Assembly: GCA_002633025.1 (NCBI GenBank)
Contig: NMRB01000792.1
Span: 88,777 to 152,776, forward strand
Length of the DNA stretch: 64,000 nt
Direction: 5' to 3'
Origin: Notospermus geniculatus
Lineage: Eukaryota > Nemertea > Pilidiophora > Heteronemertea > Lineidae
Under the pieces are notes generated by a model. It did no database searches. It was not told where the DNA came from and saw only the letters and a list, made by a program, of their open reading frames with translations. The position numbers and the translations under genes were made by a program. This document shows, piece by piece, positions 10,075-20,789 of the stretch (within the stretch, counting starts at the first letter, position 1; each line of letters opens with the position of its first letter).

Positions 10075-11605
10075 TCCCATCATAGTGATGAAATACACCT
10101 GCCAGAGATGACAATCATCCGTCCAACTTGCAAAAGAATCCGCTGGCACATTTTATTTTTGGCCGGGATTATTTGGCAAGCATCAGTTCACTTTTTAGCT
10201 CACCGGGGTGAGCTATTACGATGGTGAAGCGTCCGTCGTCCGGCGTCGTCGTCGTGTTCCGTTAGCAGGGCACGTTTCGTAACCGCTGGAGCTATGGATC
10301 TGAAACTTGGTACATACATAGCCCTAGGTCAGATGACCCATGACACCAAGTTTCGGTCCGATTCGATTGTTGGCTTGGCCACCAGGTGGCCAAAACCAAA
10401 AACACAAAAACTGCAATAACTCCTGAATTAATGACTGGATCATCTCCAAATTTTTATCATAGGTGTATCTAATGAGGATACATGACATATTTAACGGGTT
10501 TTTGATTTGACCTACTTTTCAAGGTCACAGAGGTCAAAGTTCGACAAAAGTGACGAACCTCTCACAGTTTGTTATTATTTCACCGAGCGACTTCATATTT
10601 TGCATAAACATGCATTGGAGGGATACCTTTAAATATACCAAGTTTCGGCCCGATTGGACATCCAGTATGGCCGCCAGGTGCCGTAACCTGAAAATCAAGT
10701 AGGTGCTATTACTCAGGAACGGCTTGACGCAGAGGGCTCAAATTTGATATTTACCTCCATCTAGATGACCTTTACATGCATGTCAAATTTCAGCCTGATT
10801 TGACTTCAAACATGGCCACCAGGTGGCGTAACCCAAAAATCATCAAAGTGCTGTAACTCAGGAACGCCTTAACCCAAAGCGCTCCAATGTGCTATGTCGG
10901 CCCCTGGAGATGACCTTTATTACCATGTGAAGTTTCGGCCCGATCGGACATCCAATATGGCCGTCAGGTGGCGTAACCCGAAAATCATCAAAGTGCTGCA
11001 ACTCAGGAACGACTTGACCCAAAGCACTCCAATGTGCTATGTGGTCCCCTGCAGATGACATTTATGTGCATGTGAAGCTCCGGCCCGATCGAACATACAA
11101 TATGGCGCCAGGTGGCATAACCCAAAAATCATCAAAGTCCTACCTGGGCGTGACTTGACCGAGATTGCTCATAACACTGATATGTACCTCCCTCTGTCAT
11201 TAGACTACTATGTCCAACCCGGTGAGCACATGGTCCATGGACCATTTCATTTCGTCCTTATTTTGCAATCATGCTTGCCATCTAATGCTGAAAATAGTCT
11301 TGGTTTGGCAAGCAATGCATATTGATTAGGATACCGTGTGCTTGTCATGTGCTTAAACTCCCATCATAGTGATGAAATACACCTGCCAGAGATGACGATC
11401 ATCCGTACAACTTGCAAAAGAATCCACTGGAACATTTTATTTTGGGCCTGGTTTATTTGGCAAGCATGTTTGGCAACCATCCTTGCCAAGCAGTTCCTTT
11501 TTCCTGTTAATTTGGCAAGCATGCTTGCCATATAATTCTGAAAATAGTCCTTGTTTGGCAAGCAATGTATATTGATTTGGATACCGTGTGCTTGTCATGT
11601 GCTGT
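10075..11605. repeat. Two-unit tandem duplication split by a helentron-like element
   Basis: A ~250-bp unit (starting CTCCCATCATAGTGATGAAA and ending GATACCGTGTGCTTGTCATG) occurs twice. Unit 1 lies in two pieces around the insert (10075-10195 and 11252-11350) and unit 2 is uninterrupted (11355-11605). It contains many GGCAAGC/GCTTGCC words. Confidence 0.8.
10196..11251 (+). mobile_element. Helitron/helentron-like non-autonomous element
   Basis: The 5' end starts with a perfect hairpin, AGCTCACCGGGGTGAGCT (10197-10214), directly after a T run. The 3' end has the hairpin TGGTCCATGGACCA (11231-11244) about 7 bases from the junction. The element sits inside a T-rich site that is uninterrupted in tandem unit 2 (TTCCTTTTTCCTG, about 11488-11500). 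No target-site duplication is seen. A hairpin near the 3' end, insertion at T/T and absence of a duplication fit helentron-type rolling-circle elements. The interior is a tandem array of ~146-bp units (GG.GGCGTAACCC...ATGGCC..CAGGTGG at about 10668, 10811, 10957 and 11103). No helicase is present. Confidence 0.65.
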
Positions 11606-11865
11606 GTACAGCACGATGAAAAAGCAACATGCTTTTAATTGTTTAAAGTACAGTAGTTTTTATTCGTTCTTAAATGACAAACATCCTGGAAATAATCTTC
11701 GTTGCACAATTTTACTAGGCTACGCCCGTCCACCATTTTTTTCCTGAACCGTTCGGTAATTTTGTTCGTCGGATTTAGAGAATTTCAGTAAAAAGAAAAG
11801 GCAAAAAGAAAAACACCAGACAGGAAAAAACGGTGAAAAATTCGGCCCGGCCGGGCTTGTAAACC
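11606..11865. other. Non-coding, nothing recognised
   Basis: No supported feature. Confidence 0.4.
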
Positions 11866-12315
11866 GGAAGCCTCGATTGAAAAGGAGCCACGAGTAAGAA
11901 GAGTAAGACGCAATGATTCATTTCAAACCATTTCGGATCTGCCTGGCGTCGAATTAAAATCGGGTGAATAATAAGGGGGCCACATTTCGGCCACCTCTCG
12001 TCGGTGTTTACATCAATGGTAAAGTTCATTAAAACATCCACTTTGATTACCTTTGTTAGTATATGAAGACAGAGAAGGCAATATCCAACACATCCCGGGG
12101 AAGATACATCTTCTGTCTTCAATTCAATTTGTCAGTAATACAGCGACTATGATTTCTAGTAATAAAATCAATTAATATTTTTTCCTTTTTGTTGAGGTTT
12201 AAGTGTTTTCATTGATTATTATCTAAACAGTTAATACTGTAAGAGATCTTGTAACTTACTCGGCCAATGACGATGACGATGACGATGGTTTTTGTGAACA
12301 AAATGAAATATTCTG
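11866..12315. repeat. Dispersed repeat X, partial copy C
   Basis: Direct-orientation match to 1595-2060 of copy A, from ATTGAAAAGG(T/A)GCCACGAG through the GACGATGGTTTTTG segment. It lacks the 5' half of the repeat. Confidence 0.8.
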
Positions 12316-12941
12316 TACAGTACCGGTACAGTCTTGTTCGTATTAATATCAACACCGATTATCTCAAATATCTCATAAACCATCAAACCAATTTAAATGA
12401 GGTTTTCTGCATAAAGTCAGAAATCTTGTTGACTACAACTGGACATCAGTGTTTTTTCACAAGACTCACTTCTTCATTGCGTAATCTGTCGTTGAAAAAA
12501 AGTCCAAAAAAAACCTTTTTTGTTTCTGGATTTTTCACCAAAATTCCTTTGCTAGAATGAAGTTATGCCAAAATAAAGGCGATTTAGCAAGTTACCGTCA
12601 AAATCGGCCATCTAGTTTTTGAAAAAGTGACGTTTTTGTAAAGCTTTATCAACACCACTTGTCTTCCACTGCCAACAACTTATGAGACGGTCCCTACATA
12701 ATAATGCAAACCATACTTCATGTCCCGTGTGTAGGCCGTCAGTGCATATAAAATCCATAGATCTATAGAACAGCGCTGAGTCCTATGTGGCAAAAGTGTT
12801 ACATAATAATTTTTCAAGTGTGTGGAGGCTTTAGTGACCAAATCATGCACTGGTTAACTTCAAACAAAGATGACAAAGGCTACTAAGTTCTTTCTCAATG
12901 CCTGTTACTTTTTGCAATACAATGTCATGAATAACCAGTAC
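12316..12941. other. AT-rich non-coding, nothing recognised
   Basis: No supported feature up to the assembly gap. Confidence 0.4.
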
Positions 12942-13104
12942 NNNNNNNNNNNNNNNNNNNNNNNNNNNNNNNNNNNNNNNNNNNNNNNNNNNNNNNNNNN
13001 NNNNNNNNNNNNNNNNNNNNNNNNNNNNNNNNNNNNNNNNNNNNNNNNNNNNNNNNNNNNNNNNNNNNNNNNNNNNNNNNNNNNNNNNNNNNNNNNNNNN
13101 NNNN
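12942..13104. other. Assembly gap (163 N)
   Basis: Run of N. Open frames spanning it are meaningless. Confidence 1.
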
Positions 13105-13757
13105 TTTTTTTAATCAACTCCTGTAGAAAAATGTACAAGTCAAGTTTTCATGACGCAAGCTCAACAGTTTAAGTGACGTTAATGACGTCGCGAAGGGTCG
13201 ATCGATCGCAGCGGCACCGCGTAGCAAAGTTTGTCACGCGGGTATCTCATTGCCAATCGTGCTTTCAGTTCATGAAATATTGAGGTGAGAATCTGATCCA
13301 ACAAAGTGTACCGCCATCGATGATACGCCATTAATACTCGCCTTCATCGAAAGTGTACGCCTGCTGGGCATTAATTTCTGGTGAATAAAACGTCCTTTGA
13401 TTGTATATTCCCAAATTATTTCTGTCGCGTTCAAAATTATGATCTTTCGACTGAAACTAATAATAACGTCCAGCCTTTGCAGTTGAATATTAGGATATTG
13501 TCCACATTATTATACATTACAATAGAAACTAATCATTCCCGACAATCACCAACTTTTGCCGTGGCAATGAGCAGCGGGGATGTTGTTGTCTCTTCAAAGC
13601 GGCCAAATTCCTTTTGTGCTAGAGGTTACTCTAATTTTCCTATGGTCTTCCTCAAAAATGACATAATTAATTGAACAGAACATGTGCATAGTAAAGTTGG
13701 AGCCTAATGTTTTTTAAACCATTCGCTTAGGCCTAGCAGTGCATCCATAACCCTTCA
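13105..13757. other. Non-coding, nothing recognised
   Basis: A plus-strand open frame at 13381-13674 has no domain and no codon-level support. The rest is featureless. Confidence 0.4.
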
Positions 13758-14310
13758 TCACCTGATGCCCATGATGAAGACTAATTTCCCTATAAATTTC
13801 ATCCAGGGGATACGACGTCGTTTACGGGTTTATCATTAATTAGTATTATATTGAGGAGAATAGAATCTTAATGATCAATGTTAGGCCAACACATCATTGT
13901 GTCCGATCAGATCATTTGTGACCGTTTATGAGAAAATCCGGCCAAAGTCGCTGGGGAGTGGCATAGGCCTTGACCATACCTGATAATTGTTGCACAATCG
14001 ATAAGGCTTTATTTGCCACCAACAGACCGTCGTTTTTTTATTATGATGACACTCCTTATGTAACGTATTAACCATCTGGTGTTCAGCGACTTTGACAGGT
14101 GTTACAGGAATCAATGTCCTAGGAATGCAAGTCCGCCAAACAATAGCCCGCTATTGTAAGGTTATATCCGAATTGTCATGGTCTCCATAGACATATATTC
14201 TAATCCCGCGCTGAACAATAGGACCGGTCTTTGATTCCAGGGGGACTTTGATTCCTGTCACACCGGGTTTTCTCATAGACGGTCACATTTGTGCTGTCAA
14301 TAGACAACCT
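13758..14310. repeat. 3' flank of terminal-exon gene 1, duplicated at 4520-4694
   Basis: This flank aligns with 4520-4694, except that copy 2 carries a 369-bp insertion (13918-14286). Confidence 0.75.
13918..14286. mobile_element. MITE with GTGACCGT..TATGAGAAAA termini, 369 bp
   Basis: TIRs are GTGACCGTTTATGAGAAAA and GTGACCGTCTATGAGAAAA. ATTT flanks both ends (13914-13917 and 14287-14290); if the tips are drawn shorter, up to ATTTGTG could be the duplication. The paralogous flank at about 4670 is uninterrupted, so this insertion postdates the duplication. The interior holds a single TCCTAGGAATGCAAGTCCG unit, like the minisatellite at 42930-44380. Confidence 0.8.
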
Positions 14311-15351
14311 TTAGAAATCCCATGTATGCTTGAGTGGAAAGACGTCTACAATATGTTCATACGTTTTTCTGTCTCCGGAAGAAATATTGTTCTTAATTAT
14401 AAAAAGTGACCAGTCGACACCAACCCGAAGCATTCTACACGAACTTAATCCAAAACGATAATCAGGAGGTAGTTTTACGCGTAGTTCCTGGAATGGCGTT
14501 AACTCGTTTGTTCGGTGGATAGCTTGTCTAGCCACACAGAGTATCTTTATAACACGAAGGAGCGGAGCTCTGGTTTTACTTTGATAACCGACGAAGAGAA
14601 GAATTTGCATGTTTTGGTTCAATTTCCAGAATATATTTTTGATCCTTGCATTGAACTTTACTGTTACTTCTTTGACAAAATTGAGTCTGTTCCCAGACCG
14701 TCGATACATACGTAATGGGATAGGATTTCTGACTGGTTCAAAGAGTATCAGATCACCTTTCAATGAGATGGCATATTCAGCTTCTGCTTGCACTTTGAAT
14801 GGAATCCATTTGTTTAATCGAATGTAAAGTTCCGACCCGAAATATGCAAGATTGTATCTGTAAAACTGGCAAAAGCCAATGTTGCTACGTCGCATTAGAC
14901 AGCATGTTACAGCTACCCCGCCTCCTAGGAGCGGCGAGACGGCGGTGGTAATTATGTTTCTCTGCTTGTTGCAAGCGTCATCGCCAGCTTGCCGAATTTT
15001 CCCGGAGAAATTCCCTTTATGTATATCATAAAGAGGATATTCAATAGGATAGCCTCTCGGGAACTTTTTATCAAAAACGAATATTAAATGGTGGCTGAAC
15101 ATCGTGTTTGGAAGTGGTGCAATGATTCCGTCATCCACATAGGATTTATTTGAAATTACTGTGAGAATGTTTTTCGATAAATCTATTCTAAAGACCATGA
15201 CTCTATTGATAGGTGACTCAAGTGGTCGTCTCAGTTTTACCAGATATCCAGCGCTGTCATCATAAAACCACATATCTTTTGTTTCTAACTCAAGCCGTGG
15301 TTCGATTAGAAAATGGTAGACTTTTGAATTCACCAAAGTATGAGTGTGTGA
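14311..15351 (-). CDS. Uncharacterised terminal exon, gene 1 (family shared with 17797-18795)
   Basis: A 346-codon open exon ending at a stop (14311). On the minus strand a good polypyrimidine tract and acceptor (TTCTTTTTTGTACTCCAG) precede codon 1 (TCA), giving a phase-0 start. I do not recognise the protein. It has alternating hydrophobic and basic strands with recurring aromatic/hydrophobic pairs (WFYDD, RVMVFRID, LILFEP, LRMYRRSGN, IFWKLNQN, ILLFVGY) that look like repeated beta-strands, compatible with a beta-propeller-like C-terminal region. It is similar in layout, length and intron phase to the exon at 17797-18795 on the same strand, so the two are probably tandem paralogs. Residues 177-346 are duplicated at 4695-5191. 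The upstream exons were not found; an N-terminal adaptor domain there would decide the family. Confidence 0.6.
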   Translation of the reverse strand, partial: SHTHTLVNSKVYHFLIEPRLELETKDMWFYDDSAGYLVKLRRPLESPINRVMVFRIDLSKNILTVISNKSYVDDGIIAPLPNTMFSHHLIFVFDKKFPRGYPIEYPLYDIHKGNFSGKIRQAGDDACNKQRNIITTAVSPLLGGGVAVTCCLMRRSNIGFCQFYRYNLAYFGSELYIRLNKWIPFKVQAEAEYAISLKGDLILFEPVRNPIPLRMYRRSGNRLNFVKEVTVKFNARIKNIFWKLNQNMQILLFVGYQSKTRAPLLRVIKILCVARQAIHRTNELTPFQELRVKLPPDYRFGLSSCRMLRVGVDWSLFIIKNNISSGDRKTYEHIVDVFPLKHTWDF

Positions 15352-15384
15352 CTGGAGTACAAAAAAGAACGCTAGTCGAAACAA

Positions 15385-15876
15385 TCCTGAATGGATTGGT
15401 GATATTGGAATAGAGGTTCTTCACTGACGTCACACGGCCGCCATATTGACCGTCAAAATGAAGCCTGGAGGCTGCCATCTTGTTCTCGGTTCAAAAGTTC
15501 AGCGGCCCGTGCAGACCACTGGGAGCATACTACTCAACAAATGGCTTTTCCTTTCACTGTTTCTGAACATATGTAGTTGGTCTGGTGTGAAAACCGTGTT
15601 GAAAACAAAGCGAATCATCCATACCGCTTGCCGTAGAAGAGGCCGATGACTGCCGACTACGTTAAAACTGCGTGCAGAACGCGTGTTGATGCTGTGACGT
15701 TGCGTCATTTGACGGCCAAAATGGCGGAAATTTTGAGCTGTGGCTTCACGTGGGTAATATTCTACATTGGGACTAGAAGTAGGCCTATCGTTAGGTGAAA
15801 TGCTTTCCGGGTGATCCGAAACTCGCACTGTGACAGTGACTGCATACTACAAAATACAAATAACCACAAATCTTCG
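15385..15876. other. Non-coding; imperfect TGACGTCA/GGCCGCCAT dyads
   Basis: TGACGTCACACGGCCGCCAT (15425-15444) and, inverted, TGACGGCCAAAATGGCGG (15708-15725) hint at a decayed inverted-repeat element. A TGACGTCA palindrome lies at 15425-15432. Confidence 0.35.
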
Positions 15877-17308
15877 CACAGAAAAATATTCGTCTCCACT
15901 TGAGATACGTGGGGTGGTAAAGCGCTTTGAACCACAAATATCTTGTATTTGGGATAATAATACCTCGAATCGAGAAAGCATTTGTCTAATGACAAAACTT
16001 GACGCAAGGACCTGGAACGCCGCGGAGCGGCAAATGCGCGAAGCGCGACAAAACAATGAGGCGGGCCACATCGATTCATACCACCTTAGAGAAAAAAATC
16101 TGGCCTATATGGCTAAACACGTAGACACCTCTCCTCACACTCGACAGCTATAGTAAAGCTGCCGTGTGTGAGGAGAGGTCCACACTGCCCACTTCCAACA
16201 TGATCCCCAACCCACACCAATCCACCGCCCCCTGTTCGTGATCACTGGATATATCTGTGACACTACCGGAGACAAATGGCGTGTTACGCCTTCCGATACA
16301 CAATGTACAGGTATCTCGCGCTTGAGATATCAATAATATCGAACCGAGATATTGGTCATCGCAAATAAACTGGATCAGTGCGGGCCACCAGTTCGACAAG
16401 ACGAGATAACAATGTTGTAATTCGCAAATATTTAATATAGAAACGCTGATTCACGAAAGCAAACACATAAGAACATTGATTAGCTATGGTTTGAAATCTG
16501 AGACACAAATTTTAGGTGTGAATATTTCCCTTTCAGAATTATAAAAGCAATAATTGAACAACACCGGTTTTCTCTCAACCATACAAACGACTTTGCGCAT
16601 TGGTATACCCCGTCCAACTGAACTCTACATCGCTTCTCCACCTATTGGCTAAGGTTAAAGTTATTACGAAAATTTAAAAGTTGGGGGTCTTTGCAAATTG
16701 CAGCCAGGACCAAAAAACTCAACTATTGGGTTGAAGCATTCATGCAGTTGGTTACAAACAACCCAACAGTCGGGTTGAAAGATCCATCACTTCGGGTTGA
16801 TAAAGAACCCAATAGTCGGGTTGATACAAACAACCCGTAAATTCATATCGAAATGAACGTCATCTCAGCTGCGCACACTTTAGTCTCAACGACAGATGAC
16901 AGTTCACTCTGAGTCAACATATTACATATCTCTAAATAATATTATGAGTACTCACAGTGACATTCTGTTGTCTCCAGATAAGCACAATATGTCATCCAGA
17001 AAAAATTGACTGTAGACAGTCGTATGTCTACTTGAGATATTAGGGCTGGGTTGCACAAAACTCATGTTTAGCGCTAAAGTGTTAGTGCTAACTTTATGTT
17101 AAATGACGTAAAACGACAGTGGATTTTTACATCATGTAACATAAAGTTAGCGCTAACACCAAGTTAGCGCTGTCGTGAGTTTTGTGCAACCGGGCCCAGT
17201 TATTTTTACCGAGTTTCAAAGATCTCAACTCGAGATCCAAAAGGAACTTCTTTAACGGACAAGCGTTCAAGTGATTTTTATCTGAAGTGGAGACGAATAT
17301 TTTCTGTG
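15877..17308. mobile_element. 1.4-kb element with CACAGAAAA-type termini
   Basis: TIRs of ~24 bp (CACAGAAAAATATTCGTCTC at 15877, complement ending 17308). The interior is composite: a 54-bp hairpin at 16128-16182 (ACCTCTCCTCACAC), a GGGTTGA/TCAACCC palindromic tandem at 16700-16845, and a nested MITE at 17043-17196. No transposase frame is seen. Confidence 0.6.
17043..17196. mobile_element. MITE with GGGC..GGTTGCAC termini
   Basis: TIRs GGGCTGGGTTGCACAAAACT and GGGCCCGGTTGCACAAAACT, with a TTAGCGCTAA-rich interior. The same tip type occurs at 45216-46307. Confidence 0.75.
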
Positions 17309-17324
17309 TGTGTAGTGCGTCACT

Positions 17325-17755
17325 CACAGAAAAAAAAATCAACTCGAGTGGAGACTCAGAGTCTCACTTTAGGGACAAAATGGTTCGAAACACTTTTTGA
17401 CTCAAAATGAAACAGAAAATATTTCGGCGCGAGACATTGGATCATATGAATAAAGACTAGCAAATGCTTTTACTTCAGATTTGTACAGCATTGCCTAGTG
17501 CATTTCTATTGCAAAATTCAAGTAAAAGCATTTACTAGTCTTTATTCATATGACCCAATGTCATCTCGGCCTGAAATATTTTCTCTCAGATCGAGACTGT
17601 CAGTATCTCAACCCGAAATATTTTCTCTCGGAACGAGGTGTCATTGTCTCGGGCCGAAATATTTTCTGTTTCGTTTTGAGTCAAAAAGTATTTCGAACCG
17701 TTTTGTCCCTAAAGTGAGACTTTGAATCTCCACTCGAGTTGATTTTTTTTCTGTG
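17325..17755. mobile_element. Foldback element with CACAGAAAA termini, 431 bp
   Basis: TIRs of roughly 75 bp begin CACAGAAAAAAAAATCAACT. The arms also carry GAAATATTTTCT repeats. It lies 16 bp from the end of the 15877-17308 element, which has the same tip. A second MITE is nested in its centre (17437-17558). Confidence 0.8.
17437..17558. mobile_element. Nested MITE, GGGTCATATGAATAAAG termini
   Basis: TIRs (TTGG(A/G)TCATATGAATAAAG) surround CAAATGCTTTTACTT and its complement. A second copy is at 62456-62590. Its position in the middle of the 17325-17755 foldback gives the order of insertion. Confidence 0.8.
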
Positions 17756-17796
17756 TAGTTAGCTTTAAAATAAGCATGATCTCTTCAGTATGGCTG

Positions 17797-18795
17797 TCAG
17801 CCTTGGCGGTACCGATGAGCGGCAGGAAAATGTATATTGTCCGGTGCCGGCCCAAGTTGCTGCATCATAAAACATATGATGTCTTTAGATGTTTCATAAT
17901 AAACATGGCAACGTGAACTCAATTTGGGATGTAAAGCTACATCAACAAAAGACCTTTTTGCTGCCATGTGATATCTTTCTAGGACAATTCCTTTTCTTGT
18001 CTGACATGGTACCTTGAAATTGAGTAACTTCAATGATTTATCGAACAATATGCACTGAACAAATACATTTTCGTGCTTAGGGTGTCCCAATGAACACTGA
18101 AATGATGCAGAGAACTGAGGAAAAGGTAATTCAACCGTGTTTGCCTTTTGATAACCTGTGACCAAATAATATGAAGTAATTTTGATGAATGATTTCTCTC
18201 GTTTTGGAGAAAATGTAAAAATTATGTCTACATCAGAAAAGAAAAAACCTAAAATAGAGCTTGATCTCAAACCAGACGCGGAGATTGATGTGCCGTTTAT
18301 AAAATGAAAAGTTTCTTTGTCTTTTTCAATGACCAAATCATAAACACTAATATACAGACGATCTAAGGATTTATGTCGACAGGAAATCAGAACTTTTTGC
18401 CATATTTCTATGCTGAAATATGATCGCGGTTCACACAATTTTTTACACCTTTCCTTTGCTGGTAACGGTGTTCTTTTAGATGATTTCCCCAGAACGAAGT
18501 TATAAAACTTCACCCAACCTGATCGAGAAACAAACGTAACAAAATCATCGAAGAAATTCCAAGAAAGGTCAAAGTGTTCTCTGTCGAACATTTTCGAATT
18601 ATATTTGATCGTAAATGCATTATCATTTGCTCGATAGGCATATACTCTGACGCAAAAGAAAACCCCTTTTCTGCCTATATGAATTATGTAGCCTTTACGT
18701 TTATGGAGCGACGCAAAGCCTGTTATTTTGTTGAAGTTGACTAACGGAACCAACCTAATTTTCCGGGCGAGAATGTAGTCTCTGACAATTAAATG
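17797..18795 (-). CDS. Uncharacterised terminal exon, gene 2 (paralog of 14311-15351)
   Basis: A 332-codon open exon with its stop at 17797. A textbook acceptor (TTTTCTTTTCAAATCTCAG) precedes codon 1 (CAT, 18795), giving phase 0 as in the exon at 14311-15351. The product is unknown. Like gene 1 it is a chain of hydrophobic beta-like strands with basic turns (GYIIHIGRK, FFCVRVYAYR, FDLSWNFFDD, FVTFVSRSG, VKFYNFVL, ILGFFFSD). The segment SLHKRKGYIIHI..VRVYAYRANDNAF parallels SLKGDLILFEP..LRMYRRSGNRLNF of gene 1. Sequence identity is low, so gene 1 and gene 2 are old paralogs or share only a fold. No upstream exon was recognised. A helentron-like 5' end (18832) lies in the intron just 36 bp above the acceptor. 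Translation could not start inside this exon without losing its conserved N-terminal part. Confidence 0.6.
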   Translation of the reverse strand, partial: HLIVRDYILARKIRLVPLVNFNKITGFASLHKRKGYIIHIGRKGVFFCVRVYAYRANDNAFTIKYNSKMFDREHFDLSWNFFDDFVTFVSRSGWVKFYNFVLGKSSKRTPLPAKERCKKLCEPRSYFSIEIWQKVLISCRHKSLDRLYISVYDLVIEKDKETFHFINGTSISASGLRSSSILGFFFSDVDIIFTFSPKREKSFIKITSYYLVTGYQKANTVELPFPQFSASFQCSLGHPKHENVFVQCILFDKSLKLLNFKVPCQTRKGIVLERYHMAAKRSFVDVALHPKLSSRCHVYYETSKDIICFMMQQLGPAPDNIHFPAAHRYRQG

Positions 18796-18831
18796 CTGAG
18801 ATTTGAAAAGAAAATTACGACCTTGATTTTT

Positions 18832-19480
18832 AGCTCAGCTGATGAGCTATGACGATTCTGTGCATGTGGTATCTGTCATCATCATCGTCGTCGTCGGCCG
18901 TTAGCTTGGGTTGTTGACCTGAAACTTCCCACATACAGAATTGAAAACTGAAACTCATTAAACAGGAGTGCAATTAACTCCTCGGTCATCTACAAGTTTT
19001 TATCATTGGTACATGTACATCTAATAAGGATTGGATACACCGCATATCTAAGGGGTTTTTGATTTGACCTACTTTTCAAGGTCACAGAAAAGTTCAAACT
19101 TTTGCCATTTTTGGCACGTTTCGTGGCTATTTGACCCAGAGACTTCTAACTTGGAGTGATTATGTATTGAGGTCCCCTCTATCTGTTCAGCAAATTTCGG
19201 CCCGATTCTACCGCATGGTCGCCAAGCGGCAAACTTGGACAATGGGTTTTGACCCACATCACATAAATTACTGCAACTAGAACGTTTTGGCCATGAAATT
19301 TTATATGTCAGGTACCCTCTTTAGGTACGTTGAATTTTGACCATTTTCGACTGAAATATGGAGGCCAATATCTCATATTGAACAGCAGCTAGAATGTTGT
19401 AACTTGGTGTAAGTAAATGTATGTATAAAGATACCTTCTATTTGTTGCCAAACTTTAAATCTATTCAGCACTTCAACCAC
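18832..19480 (+). mobile_element. Helentron-like element fragment (5' end present)
   Basis: Starts after a T run with hairpin AGCTCAGCTGATGAGCT (18832-18848), then GTCGTCGTCGG and GTTTTTGATTTGACCTACTT, matching 10196-11251 at the corresponding places. 19150-19370 also matches 5860-6070. No 3' hairpin was found, so it is probably truncated. Confidence 0.6.
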
Positions 19481-20330
19481 GCAATGATACAGCCCAAATC
19501 ATAGCCCAAATTTTCTTAGTACATGTATAACCAAAGGTGGAGGGAGTATTTGACAATGGGGGAGCGGCAATAACAAATGGAGATCAGCGAGAAGTGTCCG
19601 CATCATGCAGTCGTTTTTTGCGTAGACGTCACACCGGTAGGCCTTCTTCAGACGAGTTTGCAGTTTTTGAAACCACAATACCGAATGAATACCAGCAATC
19701 CTGAGCAATCACGGCATTGTTGAACTAAGAAAATGTTTATTACGAGATTTTCTCCGTGATCACGCCCCCGTTGCACCAAAGGTCGTAGGTGCTGTCTTAA
19801 TATACTGATAGGAGGAGGGTTAAGCCCGGACAAAAATAAGACATACATGAAACATGTGTCACTATGTCTGTTGAAGACTCCTCAATCACATAGTAAAAAT
19901 CCCCATCATGCACTTGGGGAATTTTTACACGCTTTTAAAACTTTATCGTTGGCCCCAACAACTGAACTTTGTACAGGAGAATGAGACCGGATGTACAACT
20001 AACTTTTGAACGTTTGGATTTACACCCAATAAATGTATTACAAACGGACAGAAACACGTTGCCTCTTATTCGAAAAAACATATTTTTTTGTAGTTTTTAA
20101 CTGGTTACGTAATTAGAAACGGCGTTTTTATGTATGTTGGCCCCTTTTGTGTTAATTTACATAATTATGTCATTTCTTATTACATAAAACAATTAAAAGC
20201 ATGCTTGTCTGCTTCTAAGGCACCATGTTTCTATCTAGTCTCGGGCGCCCACACCCTGTATATGCATAGGCAAATACGAGGGTCTGGGCTACAGCTCGCA
20301 TTCCGTTGTAATGGGTGATTTTATTTCAAC
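19481..20330. other. Non-coding, nothing recognised
   Basis: No supported gene or repeat. Confidence 0.4.
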
Positions 20331-20339
20331 ACCCATCGC

Positions 20340-20780
20340 TGATTGGCTAATCAGAAACAGAGCTAGTCATTCATTAGTCTCATCCGCCGATTCCTCCCAT
20401 TTGAAAATTGCAATCCGGCTGCTGATTGGGCAAGAGAAGTGATCATGTGATCTCATCATGGCGACGACCATATAATGTCAGTTGGGATTTCTCGACATCT
20501 AATCGTCTTCCATACGGATACACAATTCCTGCTCAGTTTTCAGCCTGAAATTCAACTCCAATAAGTTGATGCTGTCCAGTACGCTGTCTCAGATCACTTC
20601 ACCAAGCTATTCATTGCCAGATTCAGACATTTTGGAAGGCTGTGAGGTGAAATATAATCCATTAATGGAAGCAGCCACCTTATGTCACGTGACCTGCTGC
20701 AGCATTACCCACAATGCACTGTATCACAGAGGAAATGTCGGTGCAGCCCAGACGTTCAAATCACGTAGCTGCGGAGTGTA
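20340..20780. promoter_or_regulatory. Promoter-like cluster (CCAAT, E-box, ZNF143-like)
   Basis: Two inverted CCAAT boxes (GATTGGCTAATC about 20341, GATTGGGCAAG about 20424), a GTCACGTGAC palindromic E-box (about 20684) and TTACCCACAATGCACTG (about 20706), close to the ZNF143/Staf site, fall within ~400 bp. No downstream coding exon could be identified, so this may be an orphan or repeat-borne promoter. Confidence 0.3.
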
Positions 20781-20789
20781 TTGAACGGC

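Noticed and set aside
12870-13172. Frames across the first N run
   Set aside because: They span 163 unknown bases and cannot be real evidence.
13381-13674. A 97-codon plus-strand frame
   Set aside because: No recognisable domain, no splice sites at sensible places, composition like translated AT-rich DNA.
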